The position numbers were made by a program, and so were the translations under genes. Under the pieces are notes generated by a model, which was given only the letters and a program-made list of their open reading frames with translations, did no database searches and was not told the origin of the DNA. Of a stretch of DNA of 64,000 nt, positions 21,685 through 32,384 are shown piece after piece (position 1 is the stretch's first letter; each line of letters starts with the position of its first letter). This DNA is from Paguma larvata. Lineage: Eukaryota; Chordata; Mammalia; Carnivora; Viverridae. Location: NCBI GenBank assembly GCA_030068075.1, contig CM057825.1, positions 125,200,739-125,264,738 on the forward strand, given 5' to 3'.

Positions 21685-21924
21685 TTTAAAAAAAATTTTT
21701 AAGACTATTTATTTTGGGAGAGAAAGAGAAAGAGAGAGAGAGAGAGAGAGAGCCCGCGCGCATGTGAGCAGGGGAGGGGCGGGGGGGGGGAGAGAGAATC
21801 CCAAGCAGGCTCTGCACTGCCAGCACAGATCCAGACGTGGGGCTTGAACCCCTGCACCGGGAGATCACGACCTGAGCCGAAGTCAAGAGTCGGGTGCTTA
21901 ATTGACTAAGCCACTCAGGCACCC
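21685..21924 (-). mobile_element. Felid CAN-SINE with long (GA)n
   Basis: The reverse complement reads from the tRNA-Lys-like head (ends 'ccactcaggcaccc') through 'tcacgacctgagccgaagtc' and an expanded GA tract to an A-rich tail. Perfect 15-bp target-site duplications 'aaaaaagtaagcaaa' flank it at 21670-21684 and 21925-21939. Confidence 0.97.
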
Positions 21925-22059
21925 AAAAAAGTAAGCAAACTTTTATTGAAATAAAACATGGATGCAATTCAACATCTCCTTTTAAAATAAATGTATTTAA
22001 AAAAAACCAAAAGAGCCAATATTTTAAAAAATGACTAAATCCTGTGTCATGCAGATAAA

Positions 22060-22800
22060 TAAAAAATGAATAATAATGGTGTGGAAGTGACCAAGGTTTG
22101 GGGAACACTGTAATACAGCTGCCTGGGGGACTCTCATTGTTTGGAATGATTTTAAAGGTCAAACTGAAATAATTTTAATATTGTCCGGATGCTATGATGT
22201 CCTCCAACGTTTGGGTCTTCTGGGGCTGATGCAGCGGCCAGAAGGTATAAGAGATCTCCATGTCACAGCAAACGGAACTTAGAAGGTAAGCATTCGTGAC
22301 TCTACTTACCCACCTCACTGGTATTCTCCCCACTCTCTTTCCTGTGACGTTATGTGGGTACAGGGAGGGATGAAATTTTGAGAAGGGCTGCTCCCAGAAA
22401 AAGACTCTATGTGCTGTGCGGGGGTGCTTTGTGATCTATAAACGCCCTGGTCAGAAATACGCGTCCTACGCACAGCGACAGAGGTCCCGAACTGTCTGCC
22501 CGATGCGTTCTCTGTGCATGGGGAAAAAAAAATCTCCCTGTCCGGCTGCAAGGGTTTTTAACTTCCTTGTGTTGTTCTTAGGACCCCAAAGAGTCATGAC
22601 TACCAAAACGGGGTTCGCTGACCAGGCAGCTTTCAGAGATCTGAAAATGAACCTGGTCAAGAAGGCAGGATAAAAGGAAGCAGCAATCAAGGTCAACCAC
22701 ATCCACAGAACCAACGACGACCACAACAGAGGAAGGTGAGAGAAAGAGCAGAGTCTGTATGTGGAGTTTGTCTCGTCAACTCAGAGATTCCGTTCAATGC
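22060..22800. other. Unassigned sequence
   Basis: No repeat family was recognised. CpG dinucleotides are locally frequent at 22410-22520. Open frames of up to 86 codons do not resemble known proteins. Confidence 0.35.
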
Positions 22801-22824
22801 GTGGACACCTGACTCATCAATCTT

Positions 22825-23002
22825 CTTTTTTTAATGTTTATTTATTTTTGAGGAGGGGGCAGGGGGACGGGCAGAGACAAGAATCCCAAGCAGACTCCAT
22901 GCTGTCAGCACAGAGCCTGATGTGGGGCTTGAACCCATGAACCGTGTGGATCATGACCTGAGCTGAAGTTGGACGCTCAACCTACTGAGCCACCCAGGCG
23001 CC
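22825..23002 (-). mobile_element. Felid CAN-SINE
   Basis: Reverse head 'tgagccacccaggcgcc', body 'atcatgacctgagctgaag' and tail 'ttaatgtttatttatttttg'. It is flanked by 16-bp duplications 'ctgactcatcaatctt' (22809-22824) and 'ctgactcatcaacctt' (23003-23018) with one difference. The CT block is shorter than usual. Confidence 0.96.
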
Positions 23003-23018
23003 CTGACTCATCAACCTT

Positions 23019-23920
23019 TTAATGAGCATCTATTATGTGCACTGAATAGATATAAAAGACCCATCAGGCAGTGGTGGGAAACAAGGTATTAAACCGGTGG
23101 CAATTTCGGGACCTTTAGGAAACCAACGTATAGGGCGCTCACTATACAGGGACTATTTCTAGGAATCTGGAGATCTTTAAAATGAGAACGGTGCCTCTCG
23201 CACTGAGAAAGCGACTTAATCCAGCTGGATTAGGACCCTTTCCAGAGTACGTCTGAGTGTAGAGTATACGTAAAGTGTCAGTGTTTCCTAAACCAAAAAT
23301 TGGGACGCATAATCTGCCAAAAATAAGTGTCTGTGGGGATAGCAAGACAGGCTATTTTAAGCTGGAACTCCCCCAGAAAATCTGGGGTGTAAGCTTCTGA
23401 CAGTCGCCGCAGGGGCTCGCTCTAGCGCATTCCGCACAACCAGTTTTAGCTTTTGTCTCTGGGCGTTTCTCCCACGTCCACGGCACCTGGCAGCAGTTGT
23501 GTGTGCATGTGCTTTGTGACAGACAGGGAGTGGGGGACGAGAACCCGGAAGCTCCTTCGCATGCGGGGGACACACAACCTGCGGGCGTAGACAGTGAAGG
23601 CGGGGGTTTGTAAGGAAGTCAGAGGGGATCGAGTTCGTCCCGCCTCCGCATTCCCCCACTGAAATAGAGCAGAAGACAGCTTCCCCAGTCAGGTGTCTCT
23701 ACGGGATGGTACCCACCCGGAGAAGTCTTTTAATGTTAAAATTTTAACTTTACTAAAATGGCAGGACAGTTAGGAATAGGAGAGCATGGCTATGGTAGGA
23801 GAACCATCAAGTTGGTTGGCGTATGTTTCTATCAATCTCAATAAATAACCAGGGACGTCGGGTTAAGGACAGCCAGGTAGAACTGGAGTGGATACTGTGA
23901 AGTCTGGATTTGGGGGCCCA
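23019..23920. other. Unassigned sequence
   Basis: No repeat or gene was recognised. The part 23380-23660 is CpG-richer than its surroundings but lacks promoter-type motifs that I can see. Confidence 0.35.
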
Positions 23921-23924
23921 GTAT

Positions 23925-23972
23925 CCCCAAGTGGGCATTCGATAAAAATTAGTTGAATGAATGAATGAACAC
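23925..23972 (+). mobile_element. L2 LINE 3' terminus
   Basis: 'gggcattcgataaaaattag' followed by 'ttgaatgaatgaatgaac' is the typical L2 end with its (TGAA)n tail. Confidence 0.6.
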
Positions 23973-24465
23973 TACAGAAATTACAGCCTAAGTGGCCTAT
24001 GTATTTTCTCTTTGTCCTTTACTTAGAATCTTGAGGAAGAAATCTGAATGGCTGAGACAAGACTCTGAATTGATTCAGTTAGTGGTTAGACGGACCCACT
24101 CTGGTCGGATCAGCTGTGACCGCGAGGGTGGATCGGACAGCACAAACAGTGCTATCTATCGGATAAGGTCTATGACAAGTGGACGTTCCAAAGGAGATAT
24201 GGATTAAGCAGACACTCCAACGTGATCTCGGCCTCTGGTTCTCCTTTGCTAAGGAAGTGACGAGAATCCTTCGTGAGTGCAGCTAAGAGCATTATCCTGG
24301 TCTGGCTTGAGTGATGGGAGCCCCACATTGTTTTATTTTATGTTGGAACAGTCACGTCTTGCTTTTATTCTAAAGCTAAAGCTTTGTTCTGAATTCACTC
24401 GTACTAGTTTATTTCCATGCCAGATGCTATTTCCTCCCATTTTGCTGCAGTATCATAGCTCATTC

Positions 24466-24530
24466 CCTCTCCCTCCCCCAACCCAGTCTCCCTCTCTCTC
24501 TCTCTCTCTCCCTCCCACCCCCCACTCCGA
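24466..24530. repeat. Pyrimidine-rich (CT)n tract
   Basis: A run of C and T with about nine perfect CT units. It has no SINE head next to it, so it is not part of a CAN-SINE. Confidence 0.85.
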
Positions 24531-24544
24531 TTCCCTTGCCCAAG

Positions 24545-24860
24545 TGCCCTATTGCTGTCCTCTTTAGCATTAGATTCTTTCCTGGAGAATTAATGTTCTT
24601 TTGTGGGACTCGGTGAGGGCCGGTTAGTGTGTTTGGGTGAGAAGAAGTGGTTATTCTTCTGTCAGATCTGAGCTGTAAACAGGCTCTCCGCGGCACAGGG
24701 AAATGCGGCCGGGGTACTCTCTGTATAACACCCTTACACATTCTGCCAGCCCTAGAAAGAGCACTTCATGGGCATTACGGTTTAATCACTCTCTTTGCAA
24801 TGTTACGTGGCCTGCACTTATAAATGGGGTCTTAATACACGACTAGTTAATCTGCATGCC
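24545..24860. other. Unique AT-balanced stretch, possible conserved element
   Basis: Non-repetitive and rich in short developmental-factor-like cores: 'tagcattagattc', 'gagaattaatgttc', 'ggtttaatcactctctttgc', 'cgactagttaatctgcatgc'. The inference rests on composition alone. Confidence 0.35.
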
Positions 24861-25290
24861 ATCTAGTCATGACGACACGAGCAATGGGCTGAGGTCTGCT
24901 GGGTACAAGAGTATGACAGGTCTGTCGGGTAGCGCTTTCCACCAGACGCTGCCAGCTCTCACCTGGGGCACCTAGAGAAGGGCGCCTCCTCAACCTCTTG
25001 AGATTACACACGGGCATGAGATTCGTGCTGTCAAAGGAAGTGAGAGCAGGAACAGAACGTGTCACTTCTGAGTGGAAATATTAAGACCCAGGATGTGATT
25101 TTCCTTTTCCCCCCTCTACCACGGGGCCGGCAACACTCCAGACTGGCTGCTTCATCTTTCTGGGGCCTGGAGCCAGGAGGACAACCCCAGCTGACCCAGG
25201 AGAGATTTCTGCCTAAACTATGGAGAGGTGGGGCTGTTTGTTACTACAGTGTAACTTAGTTCATCCTGACTGATACATGGGTTGTATGTA
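24861..25290 (+). mobile_element. Mammal-wide interspersed repeat, family not named
   Basis: 'cgtgtcacttctgagtggaa', 'acccaggatgtgattttcc', 'ggggctgtttgttactacag' and 'tcatcctgactgatacat' reproduce a familiar mammalian repeat whose 3' end reads '...gcataacctagcctatcctgac'. I recognise the pattern without a reliable name. Confidence 0.55.
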
Positions 25291-25428
25291 CAACATAAGA
25301 TAGTTTCTCTCATGAGTCTATTCATTCTATCCATCCATTTGTTTAAACATATATTGTGCACTTATCATGCAAAAGGTATTTAAAGAGAAATGGAATTGAT
25401 TGAAAAAGTGTCATCAAAGAGAGCATGT

Positions 25429-25431
<3 letters not shown>

Positions 25432-25469
<38 letters not shown>
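25432..25469. repeat. (TG)n microsatellite
   Basis: About 19 TG units followed by 'atacatacatatac'. Likely polymorphic. Confidence 0.98.
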
Positions 25470-25471
<2 letters not shown>

Positions 25472-25499
25472 CATACATATACTTGAAAATAATTGGATT

Positions 25500-25745
25500 G
25501 AGTTCTGGCCATGGGTAAGGCATAGTGTTAGGTACTTTGCATGATGAATTAACTTCTGAAGTCTATTTGCTTAAAAATTAGAACTGTTTTATAGTTTATG
25601 AAGAAAGGAAAAAACAATCTGAAGTTCACAGAGGTTCTAGAACTTACCCCACACTGCCTAGCCAATAAGCGGCAGATTTGGGTTTCAAACCGAGGTGCGT
25701 CTGCCTCCAAACTACCTCACCACCATGCTATATTGCCTCCTTCCA
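25500..25745 (-). mobile_element. MIR SINE
   Basis: 'gtgttaggtactttgcatga', 'agttcacagaggttctagaa', 'ccaataagcggcagatttgg', 'gtttcaaaccgaggtgcgtc' and 'ctcaccaccatgctatattg' follow MIR in reverse across its full length. Confidence 0.85.
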
Positions 25746-26390
25746 AACACTAAGATAGCTCTGTGCTTCTTCAGAGAACCACAGGAAAGCAAAGAAAAAA
25801 ACTGCCCTTTCAAATCCTTGCAGCCAGCACGCTCTCGGGTTTGCTTTGACAGGTTGTCTTCCCTTCAAAATGAAAAGAGAGGAAGCATGGGCAGAAAGAA
25901 AGGCCAGCTGTTCGGTGGAGCAGATACCTGCGAGCAGGCCAGGAGAGCCCGCCTATCGCTTCGGGAGCCCCTGGAGCCCACGCCCCCGGTCACGCCTCGA
26001 CCGGCTCTGGGGGCATGGCTCAGGCTGCTCATTATCCAAATAGCGGGGAAGCTCCACGAATTGCACTTTTTTAGATGGGCCTAGGAAAACCTGAAGGATT
26101 ATGGTAGGAATGTACTGATACCATCATTAATCAAACAACCAGGGAGAGGAGATGAAGGGATGCAAAGGTTGGTTCTTGTATCAGGAAAAGATGTGTGGAA
26201 GAGATTAGAAAGACTAAGGAGACACAGACTTTTTTGGGTAAACATTTTCCCATTCTTAAAGCTTTAAAATGAACGTAGGAGTTTCCTGGCCAGAGCGAGA
26301 GCCTTTAAAGGCAGCCCTCGAGGCATTCATTCATCCATTGGAACGTCACTTTCTGAATGTGCGTGGCGTAGGCGGCTGGGGTGGGAAGAC
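25746..26390. other. Unassigned sequence
   Basis: No gene or named repeat was recognised. The 129-codon frame at 25695-26084 overlaps the MIR end and resembles no protein. Confidence 0.4.
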
Positions 26391-26394
26391 AGAA

Positions 26395-26610
26395 ACAAAA
26401 CCTACTACGTGCCAGGCGCCATTCTAAGCCTGTGTTAACTCGTTTAGTGCTCACAAAAACCCAAGAGGCAGAGGCTGGGATTATCTCCACTTGCGGAAGG
26501 GGAAACGGAGGCACGGAGAAGTTTAATTATCCTGCCCAAAGCCATGCAGCGTGCGGCATTCGCGTCCCGCCAGGCCTGGCACCAAAGCCATGCTCTGAAC
26601 TGCACGGCCT
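26395..26610 (-). mobile_element. MIR SINE
   Basis: 'ctactacgtgccaggcgcca', 'gtgttaactcgtttagtgct', 'ggggaaacggaggcacggag' and 'caaagccatgctctgaact' are reverse MIR in good order. Confidence 0.88.
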
Positions 26611-26675
26611 TTCGTGGGGTCTTGCTCCTCAAGTTCACAGATCAGCAGGAAAGAGGAGCTTAGAAGCAAATCGCA

Positions 26676-26696
26676 TTTTTTTTTTTTTTTTTTTTT
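26676..26696. repeat. Poly-T run (21)
   Basis: An uninterrupted T run with no SINE or L1 body on either side, so its origin is unclear. Confidence 0.95.
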
Positions 26697-27125
26697 ACTG
26701 CGTGAAAGCTATTTTGAGAAAGATCGAAGAGGAAGCATTCAGGTCTACCTGGGGCCCTGAGGGAGAGCAATGCTGGGGAGAGAGACCTTTAAATGCCTGG
26801 ATGCATGTGTCAGCCAGCTGGGCGAGGGGGAGGAAAGGGCCCCCGGGGTGGACCGCCTGAGCAAGTGCGCAGAGGCTGGGCTGATCAGAAAAGTGCTGAA
26901 GCACAGAGCTGCCAAGGAGGGCAGGAGGAGATGAAGCAAGGAAGACAGAGCAAGGAGAGGGTACACGGCGGAGGCTCTTGGATTCCAACGCGGCCAGTGC
27001 TGGGGATGGGCGTCTGCCTTCTTGTAGCGCTGATACACACAGAAAAAAAGCATCGGGCTGCTTGGCAGACCTCTCCCCGGCTGCACTTTAAGAAGGTGCC
27101 TGGCGTCAGTGTGGAGGGCTGGCTG
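26697..27125. other. Unassigned sequence
   Basis: Wording such as 'agagacctttaaatgcctgg' and 'agcaaggaagacagagcaag' suggests an old unnamed dispersed repeat. No gene is evident. Confidence 0.35.
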
Positions 27126-27129
27126 GAAG

Positions 27130-27290
27130 GGAAGGCCCCTGGAATCAGACAGCTCTGAGCTCGAGTCTCGTATCCGTTTCTACCTCCGTGACCTTCGCCA
27201 ATTAGTGATTGGGTCTGCCAAGCCTCAGCTGCCAAACGGTGGCTGCCAGCCCCATGTCAGGAGCGGTTGTTAGCTGTCACTGGCATGCTT
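27130..27290 (+). mobile_element. MIR SINE
   Basis: 'cccctggaatcagacagctc', 'tgagctcgagtctcgtatcc', 'tctacctccgtgaccttcgc' follow the MIR head and core. Confidence 0.65.
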
Positions 27291-27554
27291 TTGACTGGAT
27301 TGGGACGTAGGGAGACCACTTCGGAGGACATTACTGTACAACGGATGAAGGGGAATCTGATTCTGCCGACCTGTCGTGACCCCACCTGTCTCTCCCACTC
27401 TGTCGTAGGAAGGATTTGTTGGCACAGATACAACCAGGTTCTCACGTCAGGGTCCCTTCAAGACCAGATGCAAGGTCAAGGCGGTCTGTCGTCGGCAGAG
27501 CTGATGTCATAAACCAGCTCATACTCTTGGCATCATAATTAAAGGCTCTAAATC

Positions 27555-27611
27555 AGCCCTGCTCAAGCTTGAATGTACACACGGGTCACCTGAGATCTTG
27601 CTAAAAGGCAC
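27555..27611 (+). mobile_element. MER5A relic, first fragment
   Basis: 'tgctcaagcttgaatgtaca' and 'cgggtcacctgagatcttgc' match the start of the hAT-Charlie MER5A consensus. It resumes at 27850 after an L1 tail insertion. Confidence 0.7.
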
Positions 27612-27614
27612 CAC

Positions 27615-27835
27615 AAGAATAAAAAGAATTATAACTATGGGTGGCAACAGGTGTTAACTAGACCTATTGTGGTGATCACTTGGCAATGTACACATTGAGT
27701 CATTATGTTGTATACCTGAAAGTAATATCATACTAATGTCAGTTATATCTGAGTTTTTTAAAAAGCAAAAAAAAAAAAAAAAAAGAAAAAGAAAAGAAAA
27801 AGAAAAAAGAAAAAAGAAAAATTAAAAACAAACGT
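27615..27835 (+). mobile_element. L1M 3' end and A-rich tail inserted in MER5A
   Basis: 'tgtggtgatcacttggcaat', 'gtacacattgagtcattatg', 'ttgtatacctgaaagtaata' and 'gtcagttatatctgag' are the extreme 3' end of an L1M element. A 70-bp (AAAAAG)n-like tail follows at about 27765-27835. Confidence 0.8.
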
Positions 27836-27849
27836 AAAGTAGTTCAAAA

Positions 27850-27975
27850 AAAATTTTAAGGCAGATTCTGACTCAGCTGTACTATGGAGGGCCCTGAGTG
27901 ATTTCCGTGTTCCTGTGCCAACGACCAGCCACGGGGTAGTAAGGCCTCAATCCACTGAGATTGCCCAAACCAAGA
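27850..27975 (+). mobile_element. MER5A relic, second fragment
   Basis: 'ggcagattctgactcagctg', 'gagggccctgagtgatttcc' and 'gccacggggtagtaaggcct' continue the MER5A consensus from where 27555-27611 stops. Confidence 0.65.
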
Positions 27976-28014
27976 GTAAGAATCAAACCCAATACCTCTC
28001 ATTAACTGACCTAC

Positions 28015-28160
28015 TCACTCATCCTTCCCTCTAATATTTGCTGAGCACCTATTATATTTCAGACCTTGGAAAAACCAAGATATATACACCATAGGTCCTG
28101 TACCCAATCCACCTGGCCCCTATACAAACGGGGACGGAAAGGACAAAGGGGCTGACCATT
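28015..28160. mobile_element. Old dispersed repeat, family not named
   Basis: 'ctctaatatttgctgagcac', 'ctattatatttcagaccttg' resembles a repeat starting 'caaatatttattgagcacct'. The similarity is limited. Confidence 0.4.
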
Positions 28161-28164
28161 TCTT

Positions 28165-28380
28165 CACAGCCCGCTTCATGTACTTCATCTCATTTAATTC
28201 TCCCAAAAGTTCTAAGAAATTGCCATCATGCGCGCCACACTGGGAAGGAGGAAACTATAATTTAAGGAGGAAGGATGACTCCTTTCCCCTCCAAGTTGGT
28301 CAGCCTGTTGGTGGCATCGGGATTTGAAGCCAGGACTTCTGGATTCCACTGCCTTGTTTATACTCTACAACTATGCTGAT
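28165..28380 (-). mobile_element. MIR SINE
   Basis: 'catgtacttcatctcattta', 'gaaattgccatcatgcgcgc', 'tgatttgaagccaggacttc'-like text ('gggatttgaagccaggactt') and 'tttatactctacaactatgc' follow MIR in reverse. Confidence 0.7.
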
Positions 28381-28440
28381 TGCATTCTGTTTTTATTTAC
28401 TCTGAACTTGACTGTGCCTCTTAAGGTTTAGAGAGTGAAC

Positions 28441-28462
28441 TTTTTTTTTTTTTTTTTTTTTT
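28441..28462. repeat. Poly-T run (22)
   Basis: An uninterrupted T run directly before a unique AT-balanced segment. No retroelement body adjoins it on either side that I can recognise. Confidence 0.97.
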
Positions 28463-28469
28463 GCTCATA

Positions 28470-29260
28470 AGTTTAATTGCTGACATAAAGGGAAAAAATC
28501 CTGAGGTAATTGAACAAGAAGATGTTTATAACCCTCTTCGAGCCATCGAGCTGCTGGCACACAAAATTGACGGCAGTAGGAGAGGGGAAATAAAAAGAAA
28601 GGAAAGACCAAGACAGATGTGCCTGTGGAAATGTCGTGTTAATATACGGGCTGGTGACCCGACACTGGCACACTCCGTTGGACAACTTTTTGGAGATCAT
28701 TTAACCAGCTAATGAAGATTTACTTAATAAACTCCCAAACTCGCCAGAGCTAGACTCCTAAAAACAACCTTATAAATTACAAAGAAGGTGGTGTGTTGGA
28801 GAGTCATCGTGGTTATTTAAGGATGGAGTGACATCGCCCGAGTTGTAAAGGTCACTGTCCAGGAGTCTTGCCGCCGTCCCTGGAGGGCTGGGAACCTTTC
28901 CGGGCAGTGGCTCCCATGTTTGCACCCAATCCGGATAAATGCGTGCAGATGTTCCTTGAACTTGATCAACTTGCTTCTCAGCATGAATACAAAATTGATT
29001 GGGCCAAATCAGAGCTCGTGCCAGTGAAGGCTGGCTGCATACAGAAATAAAATCAGCCACCTCCCATTTACTTAGAAGTCTCCAGCTTAAAATACACTGG
29101 AGGAAAATGTGCGTTTCACTTTGGAGCAAGAGCCAAATTGCACAGCGACAAAATTATTCCCATCATCATGACAGCCTCAGCCAATCGCTCCCTTTTTTAA
29201 TGTGCTGAAAGGAGGCAAGTTGGCATCATTAAAAGTATTTTTTTTTCCAAAAATACATCA
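28470..29260. other. Unique stretch, candidate conserved non-coding DNA
   Basis: Almost 800 bp free of named repeats, with runs such as 'aagtttaattgctgacataa', 'cagctaatgaagatttactt' and 'gccaaattgcacagcgacaa'. It has few CpG and little simple sequence, a composition typical of distal regulatory DNA. Short open frames occur but no splice-framed exon is evident. Confidence 0.4.
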
Positions 29261-30565
29261 TGAAATATGGAGAACCTAGAGACAGAAGAAGGGGCCCACG
29301 CTTCAATCTAATTCTGAGACTGGGCTATTGAGTAACGGCTGTTCTGGATGTACTTTGAAGGTCCTAAGAAAAGACGTTGTATTTATTGCTTCCTGCTTCC
29401 CATGCTACCCTAGACTGGCAGGGACATGAATATTTTTCCTCTAATTCAGTTCCTATTTTTCAAGGAAGACCCCTTTCACTGAATGATTATCCACAGAAAT
29501 ATCTAATCTACACTCTTGCTTGATGAACTACAACCGAATCCTGTCTTTTGGACTTTCTTAAGTACTCAAGGACATAATGGATGTTGCATACTTCGGTTTT
29601 CTCTTTCCAAATTTGTCCAGTGTTCCCTTCTTCCTTCCCCCTGTCCTTTATTACCTAATGAAGTTCTGGAAGCCAGTTCAGGATGTGCTGAAATGGAAAC
29701 CGCCTAGAACGGGAAGGTTGACCTAGCTGGTGCTCAGCTGGCCTCATCGAGGGATCCCTGTTCTCGAACTACGACGTGATGCTTCTTCACACCCATCTTT
29801 GTCCTTCATCTCCTCCCTCTGGAGAAGGATTTATACACAGCCCCAGCGAGTCGGCATGCCCCGCGCTCGGTTTCAGCAATTCTGATGTCCAGATGTCTTA
29901 TGCCCTTTTAATATCTGTATCAGATTATCACCCTCACCACTGAGAAGTGACAGCATGCAGAGTTCTCCCTGCTGAATTGCATTTTGTTCTTTTTTTTGAA
30001 CTTCATCCTTGGAAATTAGATTTTGCTATCTTTGGTTGTTTCTAGTACATGACTAAGGCTCTCTTTCCAGCACAGTTACTTAATATCCCTTTCCAGAATA
30101 TTACTTATGGAGAAAAGGAGTCCATTCTTCATATATCTGTAAGAATACATCCCTATTTTTACTGTGGAGGAAAAGGGTCGCTATTGATTTTAACGATGGA
30201 AGTTGCACAGATGAAAGGGGAGAAGTTATTCACATCGGATCAAGGGCTTCACATTACACGTCAGCTCGAATCAGCTGCTGGTATCATCTGGCATGCTGCG
30301 GTGAGAGAGATTCTGAGACTGGGTTCAGACTGGACGAGAAAATATGGCAGGGTGAATAGGGAACATCTCACGTGGGCTTGGTGTGGAGAAGTGGTAGAGC
30401 ACCCATTCATTTTTAAAATGCTAATTCTGGCGCAAGAGATCCACGGTGTTCTGACAGATCTACCAGGTGCACTTCCCAAGAAGTTTCCAGAAAAAGCCAC
30501 ACTTCCCAGGGCAAAATATCAAGCGTTCTTCCCCTAAAGCTGTCACTTCTTTCAAAAAGTTTAAT
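29261..30565. other. Unique sequence with a 162-codon ATG open frame
   Basis: No repeat was named. An ATG-initiated frame of 162 codons lies at 30049-30537, ending just before the next SINE. The predicted product has no recognisable domain, signal peptide or repeat, and no Kozak-like context stands out. A frame of this length is expected a few times by chance in 64 kb. Confidence 0.4.
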
Positions 30566-30569
30566 TATA

Positions 30570-30770
30570 GGGGCGCCTGGGTGGCTCAGTCGGTTAAGTG
30601 TCCAACTTTGGCTCAGGTCCTGATCTCACGGTTTGTGGGTTCGAGCCTGCGTCAGGCTCTGCGCTGAGAGTGGGGGGCCAGCTTGGGATCCTCTGTCTTC
30701 CTCTTTCTCTGCCTCTCCTCCACTCACACTTCCTCTCTCTCTCTCTCAAAATAAATACAAACTTTTAAAA
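30570..30770 (+). mobile_element. Felid CAN-SINE
   Basis: Head GGGCGCCTGGGTGGCTCAGT, then 'ctcaggtcctgatctcacgg', a CT-rich block and an A-rich tail. Flanking duplications are 'aagtttaattata' (30557-30569) and 'aagcttaattata' (30771-30783), one difference. Confidence 0.97.
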
Positions 30771-31009
30771 AAGCTTAATTATATGTGACAAATCTGATTA
30801 GATTAATGATCGCCAGGACTGTTGAGTTCAGCTCCATGATCGATTAATAATGCACAGAAACGAAGGAGTGCACATGGTGCTACATGTATCCTGTGCTCGA
30901 CACTCCCGGCTTAGTTCCGTATGCAGTTGACTCTGTCTTGGGAATGCAACACAGCAGCAAAGGCTCTGAAAGTATCCTCCAGAGTCAGGGCACAAGTTAA
31001 GCCCACATC

Positions 31010-31750
31010 GGTTACAGAAGAAACAGAAATTAGTTGAATATGGCAAAACATTAACAATCCTACACCTGAGATTTAGAGATACTTCCTTTGAGCCCCACAT
31101 GAAATATTTACAAAAATTGACCATATATTGGTCAGAAAGCAAGTATCAATAGAATTTAGACTACTTTTCAAAAACACATAGGAAAATCAAAGTCAGACTT
31201 CCAAACAATTTGATAGGCACGTGAAAAATGCACCATATGTTTGCAACTTTAAAATCATGCTGCTGCCTCATTCAAAGACTACCTGACATGACTTATTGAT
31301 AAATATTTTTTCTTTTTCCTTCTGTCGATGCGACCTTTAAGAGGTCAAAGAGCTACGTTCGCTATGCTGCTCCCAGTACACACAGAACCGAAGACTGTCT
31401 GAGTCACAGGAGGGGCAGGTTCCATGAGTGAACGAATGAGTGTCAGGGCTTACAGGATTCTGTTTATGGAGTATTTTAAGAGAAATGAATACCCTTAAAT
31501 ACATACTTTAGAAAAAAAGGAAAAACAGAATAGGAGCTAAAGACCTAGCTTGGGCTACCACAAAATAAATAGTAAATTCGAAGAAAGTAGAAAGAAAGAG
31601 TATTTAAAATGCACAGAACTTGATGAAGCAAAACAAACAAGAATGAGAAGGGAACAAAACAATTATCTGACCCGTATATAATCCTTTTCAGGCAGAGCAT
31701 TTTTTAAAAGAACAGAAAAAGAGCAGAGATGGCAGTTAATTTTATAACCC
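31010..31750 (+). mobile_element. L1M ORF2 relic, first fragment
   Basis: 'gaaatatttacaaaaattga', 'ccatatattggtcagaaagc', 'aaaaacacataggaaaatca' match the end of the endonuclease domain of an old L1 ORF2. No open frame survives. It is continued by 32385-33600 beyond a younger L1 insertion. Confidence 0.65.
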
Positions 31751-31755
31751 TAACA

Positions 31756-32375
31756 AAACCCTTCATATCAGGGACACAGGTGCGCTGTTTCGAAGGGACA
31801 CATGCACCCCAATGTTTATAAGAGGTGCTATCAACAATGGCCAAAGTATGGAAAGAGCCCAAATGTCCATTGATGGATGACTGGATAAAGAAGATACGGA
31901 ATATACAATATAAATATACAATGTATACAATTTATTGTATATAAATATACAATGGAATATTACCTGGCAATCAAAAAGAATGACTCTTGCCATTTGCAAC
32001 AACATGGATGGAACTAGAGTATTATGCTAAGCGAAATTAGTCAGAGAAAGACAAACATCATATGACTTCACTTGTATGTGGAATTTAAGATACAAAAGAG
32101 ATGAACATAAGGGAAGGGAAGAAAAAATAATATAAAAACAGGGAGGGGGACAAAACATAAGAGACTCTTAAATACAGAGAACAAACTGAGGGTTGCTAGA
32201 GGGGTTGTGGGAGGGGGGATGGGCTAAATGGGTAAGGGCATCAAGGAGGGCACTTGTTGGGATGAGCGCTGGGTGTTATATGTAGGGGATGAATCACTGG
32301 AATCTACTCCTGAAATTGTTATTGCACTATATGCTAACTAACTTGGATGCAAATTAAAAAATAAAGACATAAAAT
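31756..32375 (+). mobile_element. Young carnivore L1, 5'-truncated
   Basis: 'catgcaccccaatgtttata', 'gtatggaaagagcccaaatg', 'tgatggatgactggataaag', 'catatgacttcacttgtatg', 'cataagagactcttaaatac', 'tgttgggatgagcgctgggt' and 'tctactcctgaaattgttat' form the ORF2 end plus 3' UTR. It contains a short AT expansion 'aatataaatatacaatgtat' near 31905. Confidence 0.93.
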
Positions 32376-32384
32376 TAAAAAAAC

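Noticed and set aside
21721..21752. Isolated (GA)n arrays as possible CRISPR or satellite structures
   Set aside because: They are the CT block of CAN-SINEs read in reverse; the same is true of 47630-47678.
30571..30660. tRNA gene prediction from SINE heads
   Set aside because: The A-box and B-box belong to CAN-SINE promoters derived from tRNA-Lys, not to functional tRNA genes. The same applies to the other SINE copies.
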